Source of the DNA: Roseiconus lacunae
Lineage (GTDB): Bacteria > Planctomycetota > Planctomycetia > Pirellulales > Pirellulaceae
NCBI RefSeq assembly: GCF_008312935.1
Contig: NZ_VSZO01000001.1
Location: forward strand, 806,001 to 870,000
Direction of reading: 5' to 3'
DNA: 64,000 nucleotides
In this document: positions 1-7,624 of the stretch, piece after piece
How the letters are laid out: each line of letters opens with the position of its first letter
Position numbering within the stretch: the first letter of the stretch is position 1
Position numbers and translations under genes: made by a program
Notes under the pieces: generated by a model
The model's input: the letters and a program-made list of their open reading frames with translations, nothing else
Told to the model about the DNA's origin: nothing
Database searches by the model: none

Positions 1-1187
1 TCGCCAACGACGAAGAACCAAACACAAAACGCCAGCAACGACACGAAAACAACGATCGGAACAAAGACCGCAGAGATCTGATCGGCAAGGTGTTGAATCG
101 GTGCCTTCGTCGCCTGGGCTTCGTTGACTTGGCGTACGATTTTTGCCAGCGTGCTCTCTTTACCGACGGCGCTTGCACGGATCGTCAGCATACCGTCGCA
201 ATTCATCGTCGCCCCGATCACATCGCTGCCAGCCTGCTTGGCGACCGGAACGCTTTCCCCGGTAATCATACTTTCGTCGACGTCCGAACTGCCCGACAAC
301 ACCGTTCCGTCGACGGGAATTTTCTCTCCCGGACGAACGATGACATGATCACCGCGAACGACCTCATCGATCGGAACTTCGACCTCTTGCAGATTCTTGA
401 GCACGCGTGCCGACTTGGATTGTAAGTTCAACAACGCACCGATCGCATCACCCGTGCGAGAACGTGCCCGGCTTTCGATCCAGTGCCCCAAGATGACCAG
501 TGTGATGATGGTCGCCGAGGTTTCAAAGTAAACATGATGACCAAGTAGGTGACTGCCAAACGTCAACGCAATCATGACGGCGACGCTGTAAGCAAACGCC
601 ACACTGGTGCTCATCGCAACCAATACGTCCATGTCGGCGACACCGTTTCGAAGGCTGCGGTACGCCCCGACATAAAACTTTGCACCGACCACGAACTGCA
701 CCGGGATCGCTAAGGCGAACATTAAATAGTTCACCCACGGAGCCATCGCCCATGACCCCCACAAACCAAAATCCCGTCCCATGCTAAGTACGAAAAGCGG
801 CAGGGTCAGCGCGACGCCAAGCCACATCAACCAACGGGCGCGACGCTCCGAATCACGCGCGTCGTTTTCAAACGATTGCTCGTCATCTTGAACGGTAAAA
901 CCGGTCTGCCGAATCGCCTCGGCCAACTCATCCCGACTGGTTTCACCCGGCTGATAATCAACGACGACACTTCCCCCGGCGACGTTCACCACAGCGGATT
1001 CCACGGCCGCGTTACGGGTCAATGATTTTTCGATCGACCGGGCACAGTTGACGCATGTCATGCCGCCGACCGTGAATTCAATCCGTTCTTTGGCCGCCGT
1101 GGACGAATCAATGCTCGGGGAGTCAATGAGCGGCGGGTTCGAAATCGGCGTGGCAGCGTTTGACGGGGGCGTCGAATCAGTCGGCAT
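1..1187 (-). CDS. copA: Copper-translocating P1B-type ATPase, N-terminal part (3' end beyond window)
   Basis: Exports Cu(I) across the cytoplasmic membrane using ATP. The visible part starts with ATG at 1187 ([10 protein letters not shown]), carries one heavy-metal-associated domain with the Cu-binding motif GGMTCVNC around residues 40-47, then paired hydrophobic helices and the actuator-domain motif TGES. The CPC channel motif and the DKTGT phosphorylation site would lie beyond position 1, so the gene is cut by the window and not shown to be broken. It overlaps the end of ccoS by 11 nt and is the last visible gene of the cbb3 oxidase operon, where it would supply or detoxify copper. It is a separate protein from CcoI upstream, giving two P-type ATPases in one operon. 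Confidence 0.93.
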   Translation of the reverse strand, partial: MPTDSTPPSNAATPISNPPLIDSPSIDSSTAAKERIEFTVGGMTCVNCARSIEKSLTRNAAVESAVVNVAGGSVVVDYQPGETSRDELAEAIRQTGFTVQDDEQSFENDARDSERRARWLMWLGVALTLPLFVLSMGRDFGLWGSWAMAPWVNYLMFALAIPVQFVVGAKFYVGAYRSLRNGVADMDVLVAMSTSVAFAYSVAVMIALTFGSHLLGHHVYFETSATIITLVILGHWIESRARSRTGDAIGALLNLQSKSARVLKNLQEVEVPIDEVVRGDHVIVRPGEKIPVDGTVLSGSSDVDESMITGESVPVAKQAGSDVIGATMNCDGMLTIRASAVGKESTLAKIVRQVNEAQATKAPIQHLADQISAVFVPIVVFVSLLAFCVWFFVVG

Positions 1188-1362
1188 GTTTTTTCTCCGG
1201 CCCCCGCGTGGATTCGTCGACGCGGCGTTCGTCCACCAAAATACGGACCGAAGGCGTGTCGAGGTCGTCGTACTGTCCATCGCGAATGCAATACAAGCAA
1301 GCGATCAATCCCGCCCCACCGAGCAACAGAGCAATTGGCAAAGCGATATACAGGACACTCAT
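1177..1362 (-). CDS. ccoS: cbb3 oxidase assembly protein CcoS
   Basis: CcoS (FixS) is a small single-span membrane protein needed to insert cofactors into cbb3 oxidase. The 61-residue protein starts [18 protein letters not shown], has one N-terminal membrane helix, then the sequence [17 protein letters not shown], which matches the family's usual aromatic/aspartate-rich juxtamembrane stretch. A longer reading frame exists upstream to 1440, but the ATG at 1362 places the helix at the N-terminus as in the family. It lies 32 nt after ccoI and overlaps copA by 11 nt, so translation is probably coupled. Confidence 0.9.
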   Translation of the reverse strand: MSVLYIALPIALLLGGAGLIACLYCIRDGQYDDLDTPSVRILVDERRVDESTRGPEKKHAD

Positions 1363-1394
1363 GTTTGAGCCGCAAGTTGTGGGACGATTCAGCC

Positions 1395-3935
1395 TTAGCG
1401 AGTCAGCTCCCCAACGTTTTTGGCCCGAAACGTGGGCCAAGCCAGGGTGACCGATAAGACAGAAATGGAGCTGATTGGCATCAAAATGGCGGCGATCAGG
1501 GGGCTGATAAAGCCAAAGATTGCCAATAGGACAGCAAAGACATTGTACGTCAATGAAATTGCAAAGGCCGTTCCAATCAGCCGGTTACACGATCGTGAAG
1601 CCTCAAGCAATTCCGCAATACTATGCAGCGTCCCGCTCGCCACGAACACACTCGCCGCCTGCAGACTGACCTCGGCGCCCCCTCGAACGGCGATCCCGAC
1701 CTCGGCGGCGGCCAGCGACGCGGCATCGTTCGCGCCATCACCCACCATCAACACGGGCGACTGCGTTTTGTCGCTGACGATGGCCAATTTGTCTTCCGGT
1801 GATAGATCTCCCCGGGCCCGGTCAGCTTCGATTCCAAGCTGCCTCGCGACATCCTGGACCACGACCGGGTGATCCCCCGAAAGAATGCCCGTTTTCCAGC
1901 CCCGACGACGAAACGATTCGATCATCGCCGCCGCGTCAGGCTTTAAACGATCGGCCACTCCAATGACAGCCAACGCGATGGTATCGATTCCAACGATAAT
2001 CGGTGAAATCCCCTGTTCGCTACAACGAGCGATCGCCGCGACAACGTCCTCGGTCATCGTGATGCCGTGGCGATCAAATAATCCCCGATTTCCGATCGTC
2101 ACCGTTCGGCCTTCGACGCGACCGACGACACCACCGACCAGGACTTCGACATCAGAAGCGATCGCGTTCGCTTTCTGGCCGGACAATTCGGCTTCGCGGA
2201 TGATCGCATCAGCAATCGGATGACGACATTCCTGTTCGATCGCCGCCGCATCCGCCAATATCTCAACCGGTCCGAAAACCAGTTCCGCCCGCGGTCGCCC
2301 TTCGGTCAGGGTTCCGGTTTTATCGAACCATGCCACCCCGGGTTTGCCCAGCTTTGCAAACACATCGCCGTCTCGGATCAGAACCTTTCGTTTCGCGGCG
2401 CGTCCCAGTGTGACCGCAACCGCCAGCGGGGTCGCCAGGGCGAGTGCACACGGGCAGGCAACGATCAACAGTGAAGTCGCATTTGCCGTTGCCAGATCGA
2501 GCCCATACGGCAACCACACCACAAAGGCGACGATCGCCAGCAAGGTCACGACGACAACGAAGACTCCTCCGATTCGATCGGCCAACTGAACAATCGGCGT
2601 TCGTCGCTGCATCGCCGATTCGACCGACTGCATGACTTGTCCGATTCGACTTTCGTTCCCTATCGCAGTGACTTCGACATCAATCGGCCGAGATAAGTTG
2701 ACGGTGCCCGCGGTGACTTCTTCGCCAACCGAAACGGAAACGGGCACGCTTTCACCGGTCAGCAAAGAGCGATCGATCGACGTTTGTCCGGCGCGAACGA
2801 TCCCATCGACGGGCAGGCTTTCGCCGGCGACAACGCGAATGATCTGTCCCGGCGAAAGCGCCGAAGTCAGGACCATCCGTCCGGAACCTTCCACCTGGTC
2901 AGCGGCGTCTTTGGAAACGTGTTCGGCAGTTTCGTCACCGGAACAAATCAAGCGAGCATGCTGGGGCGTGATCCGCAACAACAAGTCGACCGCGTTAGCC
3001 GCATGGTATTGACGACGAAACTGAATCCAACGTCCGATCAACAGCAAGAACACTAGCATCGCTAGCGAATCGAAATAAATTTCACCACTGTCGATGATCG
3101 CATGATAGAGTCCGACGATCGAGCCGACTGAAAGCCCCAACGCGACCGGCAGATCCATGTGAGGCGTTCGTGTCCGAATCGATGCCAACGCACTGACAAA
3201 GAAGGTACGCCCGGGAACCAAGACCGACGTCACGCCAAGCACGGTCCCCGCGATCCGCAAGAACAAACGGTGATCGGCGGCCACACCCGACGCGTCACCG
3301 GCGTACAGGGCAACGGCAATCCACATCGCATTGGCGGCACAAAAACCGGCGATTGCGATCTGCATCAGCATCTTTCGGTTCTCGGCCCGAAAGCGATCGA
3401 CCGGTTCGGATGTCAGTGGTGCAAGTCCGTAGCCAAGTTTTGCGATCAGACGCGCGATCTCGCTAAGCTTGATCCGTTGCGGGTCAAACACAAGTTGCGT
3501 GGTGTGGTGATTCAGTTTGACTCGCGCGAGCAACCAACCATCGGTGCGTGAGGCAACATTTTCGATCAACCAGGCGCACGCGGCACAGTGCAAACCGACG
3601 ATAGAGAGCTCCGTCGCCATCGTCCCATCATCGAGCGGACGCGGCGTCGAGGATCCCAGGAACAATTCATCATCGAACGATTCCCATCCGCCGGACGACG
3701 TGTCTTGGACCGAACCGGCGACGGTGTTCTGATCACGAATCGCGTAATAGGCATCGAGTCCCCAGCCGTGGATCAACTGGTAAGCTTGGCGGCACCCGTT
3801 GCAACAAAAGACGTCGTTGGGATCGGTGTCTGAGCGACACGGGGTTGCTAAACCACAATGTACACAGGGCAGTTCGCACCGTTTGCCGGTCGACTCGGAC
3901 GTTGATTGTGATAGGGAATGACTTGGCGTTGCCAC
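1395..3935 (-). CDS. ccoI: Cation-transporting P-type ATPase CcoI (FixI)
   Basis: CcoI moves copper needed for the CuB centre of cbb3 oxidase. Features in order: an N-terminal Cys-rich ATPase-associated metal-binding region (CVHCG ... FCCNGC), an HMA domain with GLHCAACAWLIE, membrane helices, the TGESVPV actuator loop, the IVACPCALALATP channel motif, DKTGTLTEG with the phosphorylated Asp, and MVGDGAND in the hinge. All catalytic motifs are intact. I chose a GTG at 3935, 19 nt after the stop of the SafE-like gene, giving about 846 residues. A GTG at 4067 is also in frame but would overlap the previous gene by 113 nt. The position between safE and ccoS is the standard ccoGHIS order. Confidence 0.93.
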   Translation of the reverse strand: MATPSHSLSQSTSESTGKRCELPCVHCGLATPCRSDTDPNDVFCCNGCRQAYQLIHGWGLDAYYAIRDQNTVAGSVQDTSSGGWESFDDELFLGSSTPRPLDDGTMATELSIVGLHCAACAWLIENVASRTDGWLLARVKLNHHTTQLVFDPQRIKLSEIARLIAKLGYGLAPLTSEPVDRFRAENRKMLMQIAIAGFCAANAMWIAVALYAGDASGVAADHRLFLRIAGTVLGVTSVLVPGRTFFVSALASIRTRTPHMDLPVALGLSVGSIVGLYHAIIDSGEIYFDSLAMLVFLLLIGRWIQFRRQYHAANAVDLLLRITPQHARLICSGDETAEHVSKDAADQVEGSGRMVLTSALSPGQIIRVVAGESLPVDGIVRAGQTSIDRSLLTGESVPVSVSVGEEVTAGTVNLSRPIDVEVTAIGNESRIGQVMQSVESAMQRRTPIVQLADRIGGVFVVVVTLLAIVAFVVWLPYGLDLATANATSLLIVACPCALALATPLAVAVTLGRAAKRKVLIRDGDVFAKLGKPGVAWFDKTGTLTEGRPRAELVFGPVEILADAAAIEQECRHPIADAIIREAELSGQKANAIASDVEVLVGGVVGRVEGRTVTIGNRGLFDRHGITMTEDVVAAIARCSEQGISPIIVGIDTIALAVIGVADRLKPDAAAMIESFRRRGWKTGILSGDHPVVVQDVARQLGIEADRARGDLSPEDKLAIVSDKTQSPVLMVGDGANDAASLAAAEVGIAVRGGAEVSLQAASVFVASGTLHSIAELLEASRSCNRLIGTAFAISLTYNVFAVLLAIFGFISPLIAAILMPISSISVLSVTLAWPTFRAKNVGELTR

Positions 3936-3954
3936 GATCGATCGCCCGAAAAAC

Positions 3955-4737
3955 CTACGGATTAACTCGGCAGCAAGGCGGCAGCTTTTCGTCGGTTTGG
4001 TCGACTTGTTCGAGCAACGAACCTTCGGAAGCCAATTCGTCGAAACGTTCGAATCCGGCGAACCCACGGCCCGACGCGGTGAACAGTCCGGCGGTGATTA
4101 GAAAGACAGCAGCCACTGCCGGCACCAACTTGACAAATCGCTGAGACAGCAAACGCACTCCTGCGACAAGAGCCGTCAGTGCGGGCACGCTGCCCAACCA
4201 AAAGGCCGACATCACCACCGCCCCACCGATGGGCGATCCCGTCCCGGCGGCGATCAACGCAAACAGATACAACCAACCGCAAGGCAGCAGCGTCGTTAGC
4301 AGGCCCGTCGCGAAGGCCCGCCAAAGCACCGGCAATCCAAAAATATACGGACGCAGCTTGACCAACACTTTGCCGACCGCAGACGGTGTTGCGACCTTCG
4401 AAGTTGACGCCGGCCACCAAAGGCTGACCAGTTTGTAAAGCCCGATCAACACCATCGCGGTTCCGACGAAACGTGCCGCGGCGACTTGAATGCCGACCAT
4501 GCCGCCACCGCTATCGATCAGACTGCCGATCAACCCGGCAACCGCTCCGGCGATCGCGTAGGTCACCAAGCGTCCGAGGTGATACAGCGTCGTCGACGCG
4601 GCCATCGTTTTTTTGCCAACTTTGTCACCGCTACCGCTGGCCCAAATCGCCAAGGGGCCACACATACCGACGCAGTGCAAACTTCCCATCACACTGGCCG
4701 TTACCACGGCGGTTGCCAGAACGACTAAAGGTGTCAT
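3955..4737 (-). CDS. SafE/TauE-like membrane protein of the cco operon
   Basis: A membrane protein of about 260 residues beginning MTPLVVLATAVVTASVMGS. It carries the conserved SLHCVGMCGPLAIW motif of the sulfite exporter TauE/SafE-like (often called CcoH2/heavy-metal transport DsbD-like) family that accompanies ccoGHIS genes. Several further hydrophobic segments follow (for example AVAAVFLITAGLFTASG near the C-terminus). ATG at 4737 overlaps the fixH-like stop codon by one base (ATGA), supporting this start over a longer frame to 4815. Its exact role is not known; the Cys pair in HCVGMCG and the operon suggest a part in copper delivery or redox maturation of the oxidase. Confidence 0.85.
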   Translation of the reverse strand: MTPLVVLATAVVTASVMGSLHCVGMCGPLAIWASGSGDKVGKKTMAASTTLYHLGRLVTYAIAGAVAGLIGSLIDSGGGMVGIQVAAARFVGTAMVLIGLYKLVSLWWPASTSKVATPSAVGKVLVKLRPYIFGLPVLWRAFATGLLTTLLPCGWLYLFALIAAGTGSPIGGAVVMSAFWLGSVPALTALVAGVRLLSQRFVKLVPAVAAVFLITAGLFTASGRGFAGFERFDELASEGSLLEQVDQTDEKLPPCCRVNP

Positions 4738-5297
4738 CAGTCGGCCTCGATTTGAAACGTCATCGATTGAGTCATCGGTTCGGGGCCGCCTTCGATCGAA
4801 AGTTCCAACTGCCACAGCCCTGCCGCCGCAGCCGGTGCGAGGACGATGTAGCGTCCTCGTTCGGCATAATTGAACGTGACCTCGACGGCTTCGTCGGCAT
4901 GGGCGTGATGATACAGCTTGCCGGTGATCGTTAGCTGATCAAGCGTCGCGTCTTCTCGGGTGTCGTCGATCGATAGTTCCAGTGCCCGCATGCCGCGTTG
5001 ATCGGCGATGTCAGAGGGCTTCAGCTCGATCATCCAACCGAGACGATCGGCGGCGAGCGCCGCCTTGCGAGACTCGTCCCATCGCAGTGCTTCCTTGTGA
5101 TAGTTCGGCACGACCGCAAAGGCCGGATCGCCGATCGCCAGATGGATCACCGATCCCATGATGACGCTTTGAATCAAAAACAAAAACAGCACCAACGAAA
5201 TGTAGAACCGCTTCGCTCGTTTCTCTGCAGACTGCATGTCGGCGGCCTGCATCTCAGCTCGCTGTGGATTGGACGCCCCCGTGTTGTTCTGGTCCAT
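4737..5297 (-). CDS. FixH-like cbb3 oxidase assembly protein
   Basis: FixH/CcoH is a single-span protein with a periplasmic beta-rich domain that acts in cbb3 assembly. The 186-residue protein has a charged, Gln/Ala-rich N-terminus, one membrane helix (FYISLVLFLFLIQSVIMGSV, residues about 31-50), then IHLAIGDPAFAVVPNYHKEALRWD with the family's P-x-Y-Y/H-K pattern, and a C-terminal beta domain ending WQLELSIEGGPEPM. Its ATG overlaps the ccoG stop by one base and its stop overlaps the SafE-like ATG by one base, so the three genes are translationally coupled. Confidence 0.87.
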   Translation of the reverse strand: MDQNNTGASNPQRAEMQAADMQSAEKRAKRFYISLVLFLFLIQSVIMGSVIHLAIGDPAFAVVPNYHKEALRWDESRKAALAADRLGWMIELKPSDIADQRGMRALELSIDDTREDATLDQLTITGKLYHHAHADEAVEVTFNYAERGRYIVLAPAAAAGLWQLELSIEGGPEPMTQSMTFQIEAD

Positions 5298-6703
5298 TAA
5301 CTCGGTCCCAAAAGAAAGAACTCGACGTCGCGTTCGTTTTCGCCGCCGTCGTTGATTGTGATCGCAACTTCTTTGCGTCCGGAGCCGCGGGTCAGACGAC
5401 TGTCAAAGGTGATATTGATCGGCACCAGCACGGACTTGCCTGGCACCAACGTCATTTTGTCTTCGTCCATCACCTCGATCCCCAGCCCCAGTTCTGGCGC
5501 GGCGGTGATCGAATAGGTCTGTTCCTGGTCGGTTCGGTTGACCAATCGCATTCGGAATTGATTGACCACTTCCAAACTAGGCAACATCGTGAACGGCGAT
5601 CCCGGCTGGCGAATGATTCGAGCGTCAAAACCCGACTTGGTCGAAATCGCGAACACAAGACCAGACATCAGACCTAATAAGATCAGCGGATAGACGATGG
5701 TCCGTGCCCGAAACATCCGTCGGACTTTCCCGGCGATTGAATCCTGTGAGCTGTATCGAATCAATCCGGTGGGTGACCCCACCTTTTCCATTACCGAATC
5801 GCAAGCATCGATGCACTGAGTGCAGTTAATACACTCCATCTGCAATCCCTTGCGGATATCGATGCCGGTCGGACAGACCACCACGCACTGGTTGCAGTCG
5901 ACACAATCGCCGACGTTTTCACCTTCCAGATGCTTGCCCTTCTTTCGTGGTTCACCGCGGACATGGTCATATGCGACGACCATCGATTGTTCGTCCAGCA
6001 TGACCGATTGAAACCGTCCATAAGGACAGGCGATCAAACACAACTGCTCGCGGAAGAACATGAAATCGAACAGCATCAAACCGACCGTGAACACCATCAC
6101 CAGGAACGGCATGGGGTGTTCGATCGGCGAGCGTCGCACCCATTCGGAAAGCCGGTCGACGCCAACGAAGTAGGCTAAAAAGGTGTGTGCAAGAAACGCA
6201 CAGAGGACAAAGTAAACGGCGAAACGAGCGACTTGTAAGGCGCCGCTGACGGCGTGCCGTGGTTTGCCACCTTTGCCCTTCGTGCCTTCGAACAATCGAT
6301 CGATCGGCCGGAACAGAAATTCCATGTAAACGGTTTGTGGGCAAGCCCAACCACACCAGACCCGTCCGGCGATGGCGGTGACGAGCACAATGCTGACAAA
6401 GACCGTCAGGATCAGCAGTGCCAGCAGCAGCGTGTCGGTCGGCAAGAACGTTCGACCGAAAATCGTGAATTGGCGGGCGGCGATGTCCAGCAGCACCAAC
6501 GGTTTGCCGTTGATGCTTAGGTGCGGGATGGCGACAAAGATCACCATCAGGATGTAAGCGACGACGCGTCGTTTGTGCCACCAGAAACCGGTCGACAGCC
6601 GCGGCCGAAGCCAACGACGACTGCCGTCTTTCTCCAGCGTGCTCAGGACATGCTCGGGAGCGTCCAGCAGTGCATCATTGTCGGGGACAGTCTTGGTGGT
6701 CAT
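5297..6703 (-). CDS. ccoG: cbb3 oxidase accessory ferredoxin-like protein CcoG (FixG)
   Basis: CcoG is a membrane iron-sulfur protein linked to Cu(II) reduction during cbb3 assembly. The 468-residue protein has an N-terminal helix, WCGWACPQTVYMEFLFRPI in the second membrane region, then two 4Fe-4S cluster motifs, CVDCNQCVVVCPTGIDI and CINCTQCIDACDSVM, followed by another helix and a C-terminal immunoglobulin-like domain (IG_FixG). All cluster cysteines are present and the length is normal for the family. It ends one base inside the fixH-like start and begins 20 nt after ccoP. Confidence 0.96.
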   Translation of the reverse strand: MTTKTVPDNDALLDAPEHVLSTLEKDGSRRWLRPRLSTGFWWHKRRVVAYILMVIFVAIPHLSINGKPLVLLDIAARQFTIFGRTFLPTDTLLLALLILTVFVSIVLVTAIAGRVWCGWACPQTVYMEFLFRPIDRLFEGTKGKGGKPRHAVSGALQVARFAVYFVLCAFLAHTFLAYFVGVDRLSEWVRRSPIEHPMPFLVMVFTVGLMLFDFMFFREQLCLIACPYGRFQSVMLDEQSMVVAYDHVRGEPRKKGKHLEGENVGDCVDCNQCVVVCPTGIDIRKGLQMECINCTQCIDACDSVMEKVGSPTGLIRYSSQDSIAGKVRRMFRARTIVYPLILLGLMSGLVFAISTKSGFDARIIRQPGSPFTMLPSLEVVNQFRMRLVNRTDQEQTYSITAAPELGLGIEVMDEDKMTLVPGKSVLVPINITFDSRLTRGSGRKEVAITINDGGENERDVEFFLLGPS

Positions 6704-6723
6704 CTTACATCTCGGGGTTTGAG

Positions 6724-7356
6724 TTACGCTGGTCCCTCTGCGTCAGCCTCCTCTCCTTCGCCTCCCTCGGTTGTCTCTGCGTCGTCGGCCGGAACATCAG
6801 GCCAAGGTGCGATCTGACGACCTTCGGCGGGTCGTCCGTCGACATTGTTGCCGCGCATCTTGGCGACATAGGCTGAAACGAGAACCATCTCATTGATGTG
6901 CAAGCGATTGGACCATTTCGGCATCGCACCGTTGCCGGCGCCGTTGGCAATCACCATTCCGATGTCGCCGATCTCGGCGACGTTCTTGTAAAAATCATCG
7001 GTCAAGTTCGGTCCGACTTTACCTTCGCCCTCGCGTCCATGGCACGACACGCAATTGGCACGAAAGACCGCTTCACCGACCTTCACCCAACTATCCTTGC
7101 CCATGAACTTGGCGATGGTCGGACCGTCGAGTTTCAACTCGCCGATTTCCTCGAATTGCAATCGAGTATTTTCCGCCAACGCGACGTTGTAGGAATCTTC
7201 GAGCGATCGGCCTTTGGTTCCACTGTGATAGAACACCCAATAGAACGGACAAAACACGATCGAAGCGATGAACAACCACTTCCACCAACCGGGCAGCGGA
7301 TTGTCGTACTCTTCGATGCCGTCGTAGGCGTGATCAGTTTTTGGAGTCTCACTCAC
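6724..7356 (-). CDS. ccoP: cbb3 oxidase c-type cytochrome subunit CcoP (monohaem form)
   Basis: CcoP carries electrons to the CcoO haem. I chose the GTG at 7356 (V-SETPKTDHAYDG); this gives the family N-terminus HAYDGIEEYDNPLPGWW, followed by one membrane helix (WLFIASIVFCPFYWVFY), a linker, and one haem-binding site CVSCH in NCVSCHGREGEGKVGPNL with a later Met ligand candidate in GAMPKWSNRL. Most proteobacterial CcoP proteins have two haem c sites; only one CxxCH is seen here, so it is a short, single-haem form of about 210 residues with an acidic tail (EGGEGEEADAEGPA). The start overlaps ccoQ by 8 nt. Confidence 0.9.
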   Translation of the reverse strand: MSETPKTDHAYDGIEEYDNPLPGWWKWLFIASIVFCPFYWVFYHSGTKGRSLEDSYNVALAENTRLQFEEIGELKLDGPTIAKFMGKDSWVKVGEAVFRANCVSCHGREGEGKVGPNLTDDFYKNVAEIGDIGMVIANGAGNGAMPKWSNRLHINEMVLVSAYVAKMRGNNVDGRPAEGRQIAPWPDVPADDAETTEGGEGEEADAEGPA

Positions 7357-7528
7357 TGCGGGGGTCCTCGGGTTGATCGCTAAGTGGAATCGATGCGAAT
7401 CGGTCCGTCGCACTATTGCTCAACCGAAACGCCGCGAAGAAGACCAACGCGAACGTCCCCACGAAGAGCGCCAAAGCGATCTCGGCACAGACCGAATAAT
7501 CGAGGGACGAAACTAAATCTCGAATCAT
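7349..7528 (-). CDS. ccoQ: cbb3 oxidase small subunit CcoQ-like (59 aa)
   Basis: This short gene was found by reading the gap between ccoP and ccoNO. ATG at 7528 opens a 59-residue protein, MIRDLVSSLDYSVCAEIALA followed by a continuation of the single membrane helix (LFVGTFALVFFAAF) and a short polar tail ending DQPEDPRSE. Size, one-helix topology and position between ccoNO and ccoP fit the CcoQ/FixQ subunit, which stabilises the oxidase. Its stop overlaps the ccoP GTG start by 8 nt. Sequence conservation in this family is low, so the name rests mainly on context. Confidence 0.75.
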   Translation of the reverse strand: MIRDLVSSLDYSVCAEIALALFVGTFALVFFAAFRLSNSATDRFASIPLSDQPEDPRSE

Positions 7529-7624
7529 GATGGATGCTTACCAAAGGTCATCGAACCGGCGGTCGGCCGATCCGCTTGATTGATCAATGTTCAAACACTG
7601 AAAACGTTCGCCTAACGAACACGT

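Noticed and set aside
3936-4067. Longer N-terminus of CcoI from GTG at 4067
   Set aside because: It would overlap the SafE-like gene by 113 nt and adds sequence unlike the family; the GTG at 3935 fits the operon spacing.
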